Positions 13,315 to 23,629 of a stretch of 64,000 nucleotides of DNA are shown here, piece by piece. The translations under genes and the position numbers were made by a program. The stretch spans positions 23,581,716-23,645,715 of the forward strand of contig OY754969.1 of NCBI GenBank assembly GCA_963576475.1, given 5' to 3'. Position 1 is the first letter of the stretch. Each line of letters opens with the position of its first letter. Source of the stretch: Molanna angustata. Its lineage: Eukaryota > Arthropoda > Insecta > Trichoptera > Molannidae. The notes under the pieces are model-generated. The model had not been told where the DNA came from. It ran no database searches and worked only from the letters and a program-made list of their open reading frames with translations.

Positions 13315-13490
13315 ACATAGCAATGAGATTCACCAGCCATTCTGAATGTAGTGTCTTTTTTGGTTAGACGAGACTAGTGTGTGGGCATAACACATGTGTT
13401 GTACTTCCTTTTATGATGTAATTAATGCACACCTGTCGCTGGTTACCCCACATTGTGGGATATGCCGTGATGGTACACATACATATTCAT
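13315..13490 (+). mobile_element. RTE-tailed short repeat, 3' part
   Basis: This matches the 3' half of a roughly 290-bp repeat present in eight or nine pieces in this window. In this orientation it ends with the hairpin TACCCCACATTGTGGGATA (13443-13461) followed by TGCCGTGATGGTA. That terminus is close to the end of the RTE-like LINE. No tRNA-like head is visible. Confidence 0.75.
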
Positions 13491-13573
13491 TAGAGATTTT
13501 AATTTCCCGTCTAATAAAAAATCAATGTTCTTGTATAAGAGTAATTAACAGTACCTACTTTCTCAACTATTTT

Positions 13574-13613
13574 TAGACATTCATTCATTCATACCATCAC
13601 GGCATATCCCACT
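13574..13613 (-). mobile_element. RTE-tailed short repeat, terminal fragment
   Basis: Only the terminal part of the repeat is present: a 4-bp tandem tail (ATTC units on the plus strand), then the reverse complement of ATGCCGTGATGGTAT. Homology stops at about 13613. Confidence 0.65.
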
Positions 13614-13693
13614 AATCTTATATTACAAACATGCAAATTTTGGACTTGTAAATTATATATATACTATTTGAATCACGTGAATGAATAATTTCG

Positions 13694-13897
13694 TGTCATC
13701 ATGGCATATACCATATGTGGGGTAACCAGCAACAGGTGTGGGGATGTACAAACCTTACATAACATACGTTCATCCTAACACAGCAGCTTCTTTGTACCCA
13801 AAAAGGTACTTCATTCAGAATGAGTTAGGAACCTCATTGGTGAACTATGTGAGAAGTTATTTTGCCTGTTGTATATATTTTCAATTACCAAGTTCTT
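13694..13897 (-). mobile_element. RTE-tailed short repeat, split by an RTE insertion (left part)
   Basis: This is a minus-strand copy of the short repeat whose homology runs from the hairpin terminus near 13705 to the TTACC...TCTT segment at 13885-13897. There it is broken by the RTE-like LINE at 13898-14918. The remainder resumes at 14919 with TTACCAAGCTCTT and ACGGGACAC, exactly where intact copies such as 61725-62020 continue. Confidence 0.8.
13885..13897. repeat. Target site duplication, left (RTE-like insertion)
   Basis: TTACCAAGTTCTT. It matches 14919-14931 at 12 of 13 positions. Confidence 0.85.
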
Positions 13898-14886
13898 GTG
13901 AGAATTGAAAACTCTCTCACAGGATGGTTCTCCATTAATATGGGAGTGAAGCAAGGGTGCGTACTATCACCGTGGCTCTTTAATCTATACATTGACTACT
14001 GTGTGAGAGCACTAAAGAATGAGAACATTGGGCTGAAACTGGAAGGTGTGACTGTATGTGATCTAATGTATGCGGATGACAAAGTATTAATGGCTGAAAG
14101 CGTGGAAGACTTGGAATGTTTGGTTAAAATAGTATTCGATGGATGCATGCAAAATGGATTGAGAATGAATGCAACTAAATCTAAAGTGATGGTATTTGAG
14201 AAGAGCGAAAGACGAACAAAATGCGAGATACGAGTGGAGAATGTACAATTAGAACAAGTCGCTGAATATTTATACTTAGAAAGCATATTTCAGCGTGATG
14301 GAAGAGTGGAAAAAGATATTGAAAGGAGAGTAACGGCAGGTAATAGAGTGAATGGTGCATTAAGACCGGTAATTGGTGACCCAATTATTTCGAGGCAAGC
14401 AAAGCTGGTGGTACACAATGGTATAGTCGCACCGACTCTAATGTATGCTAGTGAGACATGGACATGGCAGAAGACGCATGAAAGTAGAATTAACGCGGTT
14501 GAAATGAGGTCACTAAGACGAATGTGTGGTAAAACGATGTATGATAGAATAAGAAATGAGGATATTAGACGAGAATGTATGATTGAAAGAAATATAGTAA
14601 GTAAGATGAAAATAAATGCCCTAAGGTGGTCCGGCCACATAGAAAGAATGAGTGATGACCATCTGACAAAAAAGTATACAAGGCTGATAAAAAAGGAACG
14701 AAAAGTAGAGGTCGGCCAAGAAAAAGTTGGCACGATCACATAAATGGGATTTTGAAAGATGGTGATGTTAGAAGTAAGAATAATAGAAGAGCGTGTATGA
14801 GACGATGCATGGACGTGAATGAAGCGAGGAATGTATGTCAAGAGAGAGGATTCTGGCGTTCGGTTCTCTCTGCCTACCCCAAATAG
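13898..14886 (+). pseudogene. Reverse transcriptase fragment (RTE-like LINE), frameshifted
   Basis: The open frame runs from 13862 to 14743 (293 codons), but its first 12 codons come from the flanking repeat; LINE sequence starts at 13898. RT motifs are in order: GVKQG at residues 28-32 with CVLSPWLFNLYID after it, the catalytic YADD at 70-73, YASETW at 195-200 and RWSGHIERM at 255-263. The frame is lost near 14705. The next frame continues the family C-terminus (GRPRKSWHDH, then RRCMDVNEARNVCQ and WRSVLSAYP) to a stop at 14884. The endonuclease and N-terminal RT are missing, so the copy is inactive. The catalytic aspartates are intact, which suggests a fairly young insertion. Confidence 0.88.
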
Positions 14887-14918
14887 GGAAATGGCGTGAT
14901 GGTATGTTATATTATGTG
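13898..14918 (+). mobile_element. 5'-truncated RTE-like non-LTR retrotransposon
   Basis: A 1021-bp insertion bounded by a 13-bp target duplication. It begins inside the reverse transcriptase domain and ends with GGCGTGATGGTATG plus a short AT-rich tail rather than poly(A). Sister copies end in (ATGT)n. Tandem-repeat tails without poly(A) fit the RTE clade, but the clade is inferred from this and from the C-terminal motif, not from a tree. Related copies are at 30958-31260, 48402-48868 and 59288-59522, with smaller relics at 11241, 17740, 17935, 49345, 50695 and 52450. Confidence 0.88.
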
Positions 14919-14998
14919 TTACCAAGCTCTTACGGGACACTTGAAAATGATGATAATAGAAAAGATTTGAAGCACTATTCTTAACCGGATTAAAAGGA
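14919..14998 (-). mobile_element. RTE-tailed short repeat, split by an RTE insertion (right part)
   Basis: Continuation of the repeat at 13694-13897. It begins with the second target-duplication copy TTACCAAGCTCTT (14919-14931), then ACGGGACAC, and runs to the CACTATTCTTAACCGG segment near 14990, the outer end of the repeat. Confidence 0.78.
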
Positions 14999-15264
14999 AT
15001 TCATGTTTATAATAACATTAACTTATAAACATGCATTATGCTTTGAAATGCAATTTCATTCAATACAGAGTAAATTCCTCGTCAACTATATCGTACTGTT
15101 TCTTCTGTAAAACTTAAAAGTCCCTTGCCCTTTGTTCAACTCGACTGTTCAACTATATTGGGGAAAGTTTGGGAGTCATTTAATGTTCTAATATATTGGG
15201 CACGGCACAAAAACTTTAAATTTAAGTCCTGGTGACTTTGAGGATAAAGAATCCTCACATCACG

Positions 15265-15437
15265 TCCGTAGGGAAGAAGAGGTGTGGAAAGGCCGAAATT
15301 ACGATGGATGGATGGAGTCGAGATGGACCTGCAGTTAGCCGGTGTGCAAAATAAGGCTATGGATAGGGTGCAATAGAGACGATTCCTTGAGGAGGCCAAA
15401 GCCCGACCTGGGTTGTGGAGCCACTGATAATGATGAT
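15265..15437 (+). pseudogene. LINE C-terminal coding relic
   Basis: The plus strand reads GVGRPKLRWMDGVEMDL and then, after a stop codon at 15373, RRFLEEAKARPGL-W-S-H and a TGA stop at 15425. This is the standard C-terminal end of a lepidopteran non-LTR element, followed by a short TGATAA-type tandem tail (15425-15440). It is separate from the RTE-like family with the GTGATGGTATG terminus. Only the extreme 3' end is present. Confidence 0.7.
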
Positions 15438-16690
15438 AAAAAATTCATTAAACGAAGTAGAAATCTATGTAAAGTGTTTTTTTTAATAAGAGATTAAATA
15501 TGCTCAGCAATAGATATGTGAATGACACATAAATGACGTGATTTTGTAAACACCATCGTTGATTGAAAAGAGTAAAAGTGATTATTTTGTTCCAGTAGGT
15601 ATTTGTATTTTTATAAAATATTTAATACCTTTGATCGATCCTATACTGTCGAGGTTAGGGGGCTTTGAGGATCATTAACATTAATAAATTATTGTACAAG
15701 TTACACATTCATAAATAAAACACTAAATATAAATAAGGATTAAAAAGACTGACGGTTGGAAAACAGTATTACGAAACATGTATTGCCGGTCGTAAAATTC
15801 AACATCGAAGTTGATTTAAATTAAAAAACCTGAATTTATACTTGGCAGCAATGTACATACAAAAAGAAAATACCTGAAAAAAGAACACTTTAAAGAATTA
15901 TTCCCAGGTTAGAGAAACAGTTTTACCCAGCGTCGCATTTTCTTTATGAAGGTCATAAACTAGACAGGGGAAGGTATAAAAAGGCGAAGTGGTTCCACGG
16001 CGCTCCGAGGACTTTCAGAGGCGACGGAAGATCTGGAAAACACGAGGAAATGTGAGGTAGTGACTAGCAAAATAAACCTCGGCTCTAGATATTTTGTGTA
16101 TTTATCTGCCTCTGCGAAAGCCATAATGATATCAAATGGCTTTTACCTAAAATACAATACAACTTCTATTCTATACCTCTATATGAAACATGCTGAAACT
16201 GGAGCAAATAAAGGTATACCTATATGCCCTACATACAACTCGGAACGTTTTTAAATCGAACGCTTATATTATGTTAGGTGCTTCTAAACAAGCATTGTTT
16301 CCTATTACATAAATAAACTATTTTCAATGTACATTATGGTCATTCAAGGAATAAAACTTACGCACGAAGGCGGGTTTTTACAATAATATAATTTCTAATT
16401 TATTAGTAAACCGGCAAAAGCATTATATATGGAATGATATTATTAGCAAAAACAATTATGCAATATTAAAACGATCCTATCAGACATCAATGGCTTTGTG
16501 AAGGTATATTTGTGCACCTTGTCATACCCGCTTCCCTGTTTTTCCGACTCCTATTAATTTGTTTGTTTTTTTTTACATTTCACTGTTCGGCTACAAATAT
16601 GTTTACTAAAGTTTTGGAATAAGAACCCAAAGTATAGCTGTCCGGTTTGGTAGTGTGCAAAAAAGTATCTTTCAAGCAACCAAAAATATA
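15438..16690. other. Non-coding DNA with a TATA-like site
   Basis: Mostly unique AT-rich DNA. The exception is a GC-richer patch at 15960-16060 that follows a TATA-like box (see 15975). The plus-strand frame 16060-16254 has no recognised domain. Confidence 0.45.
15975..15984 (+). promoter_or_regulatory. TATA-like box before GC-rich patch
   Basis: TATAAAAAGG is followed by about 80 bases of GC-richer DNA. This resembles a core promoter layout, but no gene start is evident downstream. A chance match in AT-rich DNA is likely. Confidence 0.18.
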
Positions 16691-16710
16691 TTTTGTTAAT
16701 ATTAACAAAA
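16691..16710. repeat. Perfect 20-bp palindrome
   Basis: TTTTGTTAATATTAACAAAA reads the same on both strands. No flanking element was recognised. Confidence 0.85.
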
Positions 16711-16812
16711 CAGTGTTTGGTGGTAACTATTTATAAATTTCCCTCTGTCAATTATTGATGAAATAACGTTATTAATTCTATTAGAATAAGTAAATTTGAA
16801 CTTTTTTTCACG

Positions 16813-16909
16813 TATAATTATACCTTACCACTGACGCGTTTCGCTCAAAGAGCATCTACAGAATGGGGAATGTCTTTAAATGAAACTCGTCAGTGCTTAA
16901 GTATAATTT
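16813..16909. mobile_element. Short TIR element (MITE-like)
   Basis: Two imperfect inverted arms of about 27-30 bases (16813-16842 and 16878-16909) share AATTATAC at the outside and CACTGACG near the inside. A 35-base centre separates them. The total of ~97 bp fits a very small MITE. No second copy or target duplication was found. Confidence 0.45.
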
Positions 16910-17739
16910 GTATGTAAAAATTAGTTTTTTATAAATACTTAAGAAATTTAGTATAATTGATATTTGGTAGTAAACAACAGAGAATCTTAAATATTAAAAC
17001 ATATTTAAATATGCCCAATGATAACATCAATCTTTGAAGATAATTTAAATATGTATAGTTAATGAAACTATTGTGTGATTGTACCCATGTATATGTTTAG
17101 GTACATACATATCCATAGGCATCTATAAAAAGTGGAAACAAAAGAAAGGCTCTCAATGAAGTTGAGGCAAAAGTGTAACATTCATTAGAGTTCATTTCCT
17201 TTTTACGTTGATAGTGTTGGAAAAGTTTGCACCAGACAACAACTACTGGAGTTTTATCAAGTTTTCAGTTCAAAAAGAAAACCTCAATAAGGATGAAATT
17301 TCAACACGCTATCATCCGTTAATCATATCAGTTTAGGTACACGTAATTTGAGAAATTAGAGTTGAGAATTTTTCAAACTATAATGTAATGAAATAAAAGT
17401 ACGGGAAAACAAAGAAGAATCACAAATACACGTACAACACTGAAATATAACTACTGAAGCACACAATGATCCAATTTATTCTGCACCCAAAAAACTAAAG
17501 AGTAAAATTTTAAAGAAAAGCAAACGATTAAAATCATACTTTATTAGTATTTGAAATGGGGAAATAAGATCAAATATAACTTAAATAAAAGAAAGAGTTG
17601 AGTGAAAGAGTTGGTAAGGCTATTTTAACGAGACTTTCAAATTGGCTAATGCATAAATCCAGAAAAGTTGAAGATGTTCTCATTATAATAAAATATTTAC
17701 GAAGATGTATACACAAAACGAAAATCAAGATAGTAATCA

Positions 17740-17808
17740 AGACGATAATCTAAAGTCAAAATAGGATTGTGAGGGTATCAGTTCTCTCTGCATATCACGT
17801 GAGAATTA
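17740..17808 (+). mobile_element. RTE-like LINE 3'-end relic
   Basis: CAGTTCTCTCTGC followed by CGTGAG-AA matches the segment before the hairpin in the RTE-like family. The flanking bases are too diverged for a reading frame, and the terminal GTGATGGTATG is missing here. Confidence 0.4.
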
Positions 17809-17934
17809 AATGTATCTAGGTACTACCTATCCAATTGTTATATAAATAAATTTTACCTACCAATCTATTTTAATAATCTTTTATTTTTTACATCAGTGTA
17901 TAATTATTATAAGATTGTATGCATGAAACAGAAC

Positions 17935-17990
17935 AGAAAACTATAGCGTTGTATTTTCTCTGAGGAAAGATATGGCGTTATGGTAAGTTT
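17935..17990 (+). mobile_element. RTE-like LINE 3'-end relic
   Basis: AGCGTTGTATTTTCTCTGAG followed by GATATGGCGTTATGGTA matches the RTE-like 3' terminus with an internal deletion. It is weak because the match is short. Confidence 0.4.
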
Positions 17991-18564
17991 ATACAAAACA
18001 AAATGCTTTAAGTTGAATTAATATCATTGTTTATTGAGCATTTTTAAACTATTATTGAAGAGATATTTTACGGAGATAACATGCTGAACATTTAATAATT
18101 GTAATATAAGGCAATGTACAAAATTGTAGGCAGTATGCCATGAGAATTATTATTATAGGGTCGAATCGACAAATTCCTATTGAACTGTAAAAGGTTAATG
18201 TCGCATGAAATTAAAATAATGACCTAACATTTGAAAATGGTCCCAATTATCGACAGTAAATTATGCATAGGTACAACACCCTAATTAAAGACTCACTAAA
18301 TTAATGCAGTTAAAAACCTTAACACAGCGTATACATACAGAAAATAATATTATACTATGATAAATTGATTTTTACATGCATGACAGAAAATGTTTAATAA
18401 CGGTGTGAGAATTTAATGAATATTTTATGTGAACAACTATGTATAAAGAAACAATACAAGCGTATTAAATAATAAAAAAAACAGTTTAGGCCATAGATTT
18501 GTCTTGTTTTCTTAATACAAGGAATAATATGTCATATTAAGCTTTTACTTTAGAGATAAACGAA

Positions 18565-18632
18565 CTATGGAAAACTAATCAGCTCTAAGTTTATGGACTT
18601 TACATATATATGATATTAATATGAAGTCAATC
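18565..18632 (+). repeat. Local duplicate of the MITE insertion site (empty site)
   Basis: This ~68-bp segment (CTATGGAAAACTAATCAGCT at its start, AATATGAAGTC at its end) is repeated at 18715-18958. There the foldback MITE interrupts it between AATC and GCTCTA. It therefore shows the site before insertion. Confidence 0.8.
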
Positions 18633-18730
18633 GGACTTATAGTTTGGGCTGCAGAGAGGACATAAAAAAAACAACGTAAATGATGAATTTATACAGAAGA
18701 AATTAAAAGTTGTCTATGGAAAACTAATCA

Positions 18731-18914
18731 GGGGGGCAAGTCTGGTTCAATCGTCGAAATCAAAACCCTCGTGATTACCCATATCATGGATATAATTATT
18801 ACATGGAGTTCTACAATATCTTTAGATGTCATAGAACTCCATACGATAATTATATCCATGATATGGGTAATCACAGGGTATTGATTTCGCCGGTCGAACC
18901 AGACTTGACCCCCT
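18731..18914. mobile_element. Foldback MITE, copy 1
   Basis: The element begins AGGGGGGCAAGTCTGGTTC and ends with the inverted complement. The arms of about 85 bases pair almost throughout around a loop near 18812-18832. Comparison with the adjacent empty site at 18565 gives a net gain of about 183 bp with no detectable target duplication. A second copy of the family, carrying a LINE in its loop, lies at 47416-48146. Antiparallel reading frames across it are simply the two arms. Confidence 0.85.
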
Positions 18915-18965
18915 GCTCTAGGTCTATGTACTTTACACATGATGTTAATATGAAGTCGATATGTT

Positions 18966-20727
18966 ACATGATGTTAATAGTGTCGAGAGTAAGAATGACT
19001 AAGGTTTTAGATAGGTATATTTTTTAACAAGTATTATGTTGAATATATTTTTTGTTAAAACTTCTTGATGATGAGTAGGTGCGTATGCATGTGCTTAGTT
19101 TTGTTGATGCAATAAATATGATGTAGGTATGCAATTTATTTACTTAAAAAAGCATTTTAAGTCACAAACATAAGTACTATGTATTCATATACCCAACTAA
19201 TTCAGTTCTGGTAAATCTCTGAACCGCATATATGATCGTTTGAAAGCACATTTCAGAGAACAAATAATGAAACAATAAAACACGTTCTTCGTATCATCGT
19301 ATGCAAAGCTTGGCCCTCCAGGGAGCAATACAAGGAAGAAGAGAAACAACCCAACAGAACCGAGCAAGACTTTTTTTCCAGCTATCACGAGTTTTATAGT
19401 CAATTTGATAAACAGGGATACACATAGGACTCGGCTCTCGCAATAAATAATGTAATTCATCATGTGCATAAACGAGGTAAGATTAATCCTAGGGTAGGAG
19501 TGTTGGTATATTCGGGAAAAGGAACGAGGGGGGGACTGTAAATATATGCAAGGGGGTGCACGGTGAAATATAATTAAAATAAAAGTATGAACGTATATTA
19601 CTTGGGGGAATACTTCAAAATAAGATGTCCAAGAGACGTTGTTAAAATAAATACTAAGTAAAGTGCTAGAACACAACAATACTCGCATGATATGATTGTA
19701 ATAATCAAGTTAACAAGTTATTCATTTTTTGACATAAAATTAAAACAATTAGGTAGAAACAATATATTATATACATTAAAAATAGTTTATAATTGTCTAT
19801 GTTGTAATCATAATGAAAAACGGCCAGATTATATAGAGATAAACCATTTTTTTTGAAAAATAATTAAAAGATAAACAAAAATATACATACTACAGCGTCA
19901 AAATACAATTGTATCTATGTATGGTGACCGTTTTTATTTTATTTAAAAAAAAACTTGTAATGGTACGCTATGACATAATTATATTCCAAGTATAGTAAAA
20001 TATTAATTAAGAAATCTCTTTCTTGTAACAATTACTAAAAGTTAACGAAAATAAATATTATTCAAGTAAAAACTACTCGGCTGCGTTTAAACTTTCAGTA
20101 AGTTAAAGTAATTTCATTATTATGACGTGTTTTTTTTTATTCTGTACTACGTCGCCAAAGATTACACGTCAAAGAAAGCCCCTAAGGATATCTTCGTGCA
20201 TTGCATACAGAAAAAATGTTCTGGACGGTGTCGTTTGAATCCTGCAATACAAACCTTCTAATTGCAGTAAAAATGGCATTTTACAGAAAATATTTTATAC
20301 ATCCATTAAAAAAATATCATAAAAAACGATTCAACGAATTATTTTTAATGGTTTGTAAGAAATTATCCCCGAAAGTACCATTGACAGGTAAATATCATTA
20401 ATCCGATAAAAAATGTAATAAATATCTTACTCACTAACTTAACGAGCCCTGCAAACGTCTTATTGCAATCTAGTGAAGACATATTACTCACCCTTCATAT
20501 CTCGCGCATGGGGTGGATGTAATTTGAAATTTTAATTGCAATATAAAATAAACGATGTGTTTATAATGCACTCAAACGATAAATAAAATATTCTAACTAC
20601 CTCCTGCACAACCGTTATTATTGTTCACAGAAAACTAAAGAACACATTTGAAATTCTTTGAATATACATACAAACTCGTGTGTCTTACGATATAATATAT
20701 GTAGGTACCGTTTATACTTATTTCATC
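18966..20727. other. AT-rich non-coding DNA
   Basis: No recognised gene or repeat. A minus frame at 19197-19688 (163 codons) is long for this DNA but shows no domain. A plus frame at 20201-20401 ends at an AG/GTAAAT donor-like site near 20389 but is too short to call an exon. Confidence 0.45.
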
Positions 20728-21419
20728 TTAAGGGGGGGACTGCTGCCAACGTACCTATTTTTCAATTTGATATACCTTCATTATTTCATATCAAATCGTT
20801 TTGAAAAAAATAATTTAGATAGTTTGGGTATTAATAAACAAAAATATATCTTTACTTTTTGATAATGATCTGTATAAATTATTGTAGAAAAATAATGGCA
20901 TACCCCGATTTTTAACGTTTATCTTACATTTTTAATAAAATATAAGGCGTAGTTCAACATATTTGTTTTTAAATTGAAGAAGACAAAAATATCTAGAAAA
21001 ATATGATGTGACGTTGCATTAATGCTTCAGGTTTAGAAAATAAACCTAAAAAACATTTATTTTCCATTCAGCGCCATTGCGAAATATAAGTTTTTTTGGT
21101 TTATTAACTTAACCTGATGCATTAATGCAACGTTACATCGTAATTTTCCAGATACTTTGATCTTCTTTAATTTATAAAAAAAATATAATGCTCTATACCT
21201 AATAGTTTTTTAGAAATTTAAGATAAATGTGAAAAATTGGAGTATGCTTATTATTTTCCTACAAGAATATATGCAGAACATAATTAATAAAATAAGGTAT
21301 ATTTTTATTTATTAATATCCAAAATAACTAGGTTATTTTTATCAAAATGATTCGTTTTGTAGTAATGACGCAAATTCAAATTGAAAAAATAGGTACGTTG
21401 GCAGCAGTCCCCCCCTTAA
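20728..21419. mobile_element. Large palindromic foldback element with TTAA ends
   Basis: TTAA followed by GGGGGGGACTGCTGCCAAC opens the element, and its inverted complement closes it with CCCCCCC-TTAA. The two halves (20732-21055 and 21090-21415) are inverted copies over nearly their full length of about 330 bases. They include the matching ACGTTGCATTAATGC-type segments near 21015 and 21120. The TTAA at both edges suggests a piggyBac-type 4-bp duplication, but the G7/C7 termini are not typical of piggyBac. No transposase is encoded. The arms have diverged, with small indels. Confidence 0.82.
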
Positions 21420-21915
21420 TATATAAAAATCTTGTGTCACGATGTTAATACATGCTAATCTCCGAAACGGGTCAAGCGACTTCATTGATTTTTTTTGTAT
21501 TTGCATGGTTGGTTCCGGATTAAAAGGATAGGACAGATAGTATCAGTTAGTTAGTATAAAAAGGATAGGACAGTTGTTATAGAGATTATAAAATATTTTT
21601 CAACGAATTTCTTTTTAATTTTCCCGTTAGATTTTTCATCTAAAAATACATAATTTTTTTTTAATTTTGACTTACCTTCACCCCTCCAAAAAAATCATAG
21701 AAAAAATGGGTCAATGATAATTTTTAAGTTGTGTTAACTTTTAATAGATGGCGGTGTGAACACATCTATTGACATATATAATATGCGCAAGAGAATAAAC
21801 CGCTCTGAAATGTTTGAAAAAAGTTAGGTCAAATACATAAAATTAGGTCTATATAAAATGCGGTCTACATAGAAGGCGGTCTGTTACAAGACAGCGTCTG
21901 CCCGGGCCCAGTAGT
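21420..21915. other. Possible decayed transposon, class uncertain
   Basis: The segment begins with TCTTGTGTCACGATGTTAAT, has AAAAGGATAGGACAG twice (21523 and 21560), and ends near CTGCCCGGGCCCAGTAGTAA. The terminal GC-rich CCCGGGCCC and CAGTAG resemble 3' ends of lepidopteran Helitron-like elements. The 3' hairpin plus CTRR end is not clear, so this is only a suggestion. Confidence 0.22.
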
Positions 21916-22026
21916 AAACTTATAAATTTTAAATGAAATGAAGTTTATTTATTTATTTTCTTTTATTTACATACATTTACTACAGTAACAAGAAGATGGA
22001 CAGTATTTAGAAAAAGACATTATAAA

Positions 22027-22080
22027 TCGAATATTTTTTAATTGCATATACGCAAACATTGGATTTTTTCCCCCTTTTTC
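22027..22080 (+). repeat. Fragment shared with the 53.3-kb repeat
   Basis: About 50 bases, including TTTTTAATTGCATATACGCA and ATTGGATTTTTTCCC, match 53270-53325 nearly exactly. In both places one frame reads a peptide with EY..FLIAYTQ-type residues. It may be a piece of a multicopy coding remnant. Confidence 0.6.
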
Positions 22081-22876
22081 TCATCTCTATGTAATTGTTC
22101 TAAGACTACATGTTATTGAATGCAAAATAAAAGAAAGCATTTAACATATACAGATAGAAAAATATTCAGTGACCTCTCAGTTATATGAACCCATAAAATT
22201 GTAACGGAAAAATTATGAAAGGCACCAAGCAATGGTAGAGATTCTTGGGTTATAGGTATATTTTTGTTTTCGACACATTAAGTTTATACTTTAAACAACG
22301 CCTTTCAAGATAATAATAACAAATATGACAGTTATTTCGTTAAAACTAACATTTAGATATTATAAAATTCATAGAGTTATTACGAAACGGTGTTTGAGGG
22401 GATAGAACAATCGTTAGGGATACTTATTCGTACTAATTCATATTTAATGCGATTTTCTTAAGATTTAGCTTAACATTGTCTTCTGGCTCATTAATTTTGA
22501 ATACCTTTATTGCTTTCTATAGTCACTATAGAAGGTAAAGAGGCAAAAATACAAAATAACAAACACTCGCCCCCGCGCCGACATAAAATTGTGAATTACA
22601 AAGAATTGTTTAATGCTACGTTAAAATTTGAACTTTAAATGTTCGATTTTATTATTTGCATGTTGTAGTATAACACATCACTACTCTAAATAAAGAACTT
22701 TAAATATCAAAAGAAAAAGGGCTGTCCATATTATCTGGGTATTTTTATAATGTAAACATTTTTAAATATTAAATTTGAATATATTTCATAACATAAATTT
22801 ATATTCCTTTTTTTAATAACTTTAAACTACATTTGTATTAATATTTAAATTTCGTTGTTTATTTTTTTTTATTTGA
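22081..22876. other. AT-rich non-coding DNA
   Basis: No gene or repeat recognised. A GC patch CCCCCGCGCCG lies at 22570. Confidence 0.5.
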
Positions 22877-22895
22877 TGGTAAATTTACAGAATAG
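22877..22895. repeat. Target site duplication, left (SINE)
   Basis: TGGTAAATTTACAGAATAG, identical to 23182-23200. Confidence 0.95.
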
Positions 22896-23181
22896 CTGTG
22901 ACAGCCCAGCGGTAAGGTTGTCGCCTCACATGCGTGAGGTCGACGGTTCGAATCCGGATGGGGCACGCACCTCTGGATTTTCAAAAAATCTATGTGCGGA
23001 TTTATATAACTAGCTATGTGTAGCCATGATCCAATTCGTCTAGTTTCCCTTTCTAAGGGTTACGAAGGTCAGCTGGCAGTCGCTTCAATGTAATAAACCA
23101 GACTAGCCAATTCCAGGATCATGGTCAAAGCGTAACCCGATAGAAACGGGACAAACGCACTAAGGAGAAAGAAAAGAAAGT
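22896..23181 (+). mobile_element. tRNA-derived SINE with intact target duplication
   Basis: A 286-bp insertion flanked by a perfect 19-bp direct repeat. The head carries an A-box-like CAGCCCAGCGGTAAG near 22903 and an exact B box GGTTCGAATCC at about 22945, the internal promoter of RNA polymerase III. The body has no reading frame. The 3' end is an A-rich tail (GGAGAAAGAAAAGAAAG, 23164-23180). Target duplications of this length plus an A-rich tail fit LINE-mediated priming. The intact duplication implies recent insertion. No other copy of this subfamily is seen in the window. The head could fold as a tRNA, but the attached body and duplications argue against a functional tRNA gene. Confidence 0.92.
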
Positions 23182-23200
23182 TGGTAAATTTACAGAATAG
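23182..23200. repeat. Target site duplication, right (SINE)
   Basis: Exact copy of 22877-22895. Confidence 0.95.
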
Positions 23201-23307
23201 ATTAGATAACATTGTACACATAAATTTTATGACTAACCTTCATATGTAAATTTATCTTTTTATGAATAAATTTAAGTATATTTTTAACAAGAAATTTATG
23301 CTGTTAG

Positions 23308-23446
23308 ACACCGGCTTGGAATAGTACTTCCACTATTTTCTATTATTGTTTTCGAGTGTCCCGTAAAAGCCGGGTAATCGAAAATACAACAGGCAACAAT
23401 AACATCTCACATATTTCAGCAATGAGGTTCACCACCCATTCTGAAA
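23308..23446 (+). mobile_element. RTE-tailed short repeat, outer half
   Basis: It matches the reverse complement of the 61.9-kb copy, from the ACCGGCTTGGAATAGT region through GTGTCCCGTAAAAGCCGGG and AATACAACAGGCAACAATAA to GAGGTTCACCACCCATTCTG. The terminal hairpin half is absent. Confidence 0.75.
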
Positions 23447-23629
23447 TATCATCGTTAATTGTGCACATAACATAATTGTTTGGAATAATGTAAAATACAA
23501 GCTTTATGTTGACAAACTTTATTTGACAGTAAATGTACTGACCACTTCACTATACCATCGACAATAAGATATTAGTCCGAGAGATAGCAACGTTTTCGAT
23601 GAATCATTTTGTTGATGACTGGTTTTTTT

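Noticed and set aside
13996..14940. Minus-strand ORFs of 96-216 codons
   Set aside because: Antisense shadows of the reverse transcriptase frame on the plus strand.
18728..19027. Two opposing ORFs of about 70 codons
   Set aside because: They are the two arms of the foldback MITE read on opposite strands.
19197..19688. Minus ORF of 163 codons as a host gene
   Set aside because: No domain, low-complexity hydrophobic and mixed composition, and no splice or promoter context. Length alone is not enough.
20201..20401. Exon ending at a GTAAAT donor
   Set aside because: Donor-like words are frequent in AT-rich DNA; no acceptor, branch point or homology supports an exon.
22896..22970. Possible tRNA gene
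   Set aside because: The A/B boxes are followed by a SINE body and an A-rich tail, and the whole is flanked by a 19-bp target duplication, so it is a SINE head. The heads at 42004 and 46611 are rejected for the attached bodies and shared 3' parts.
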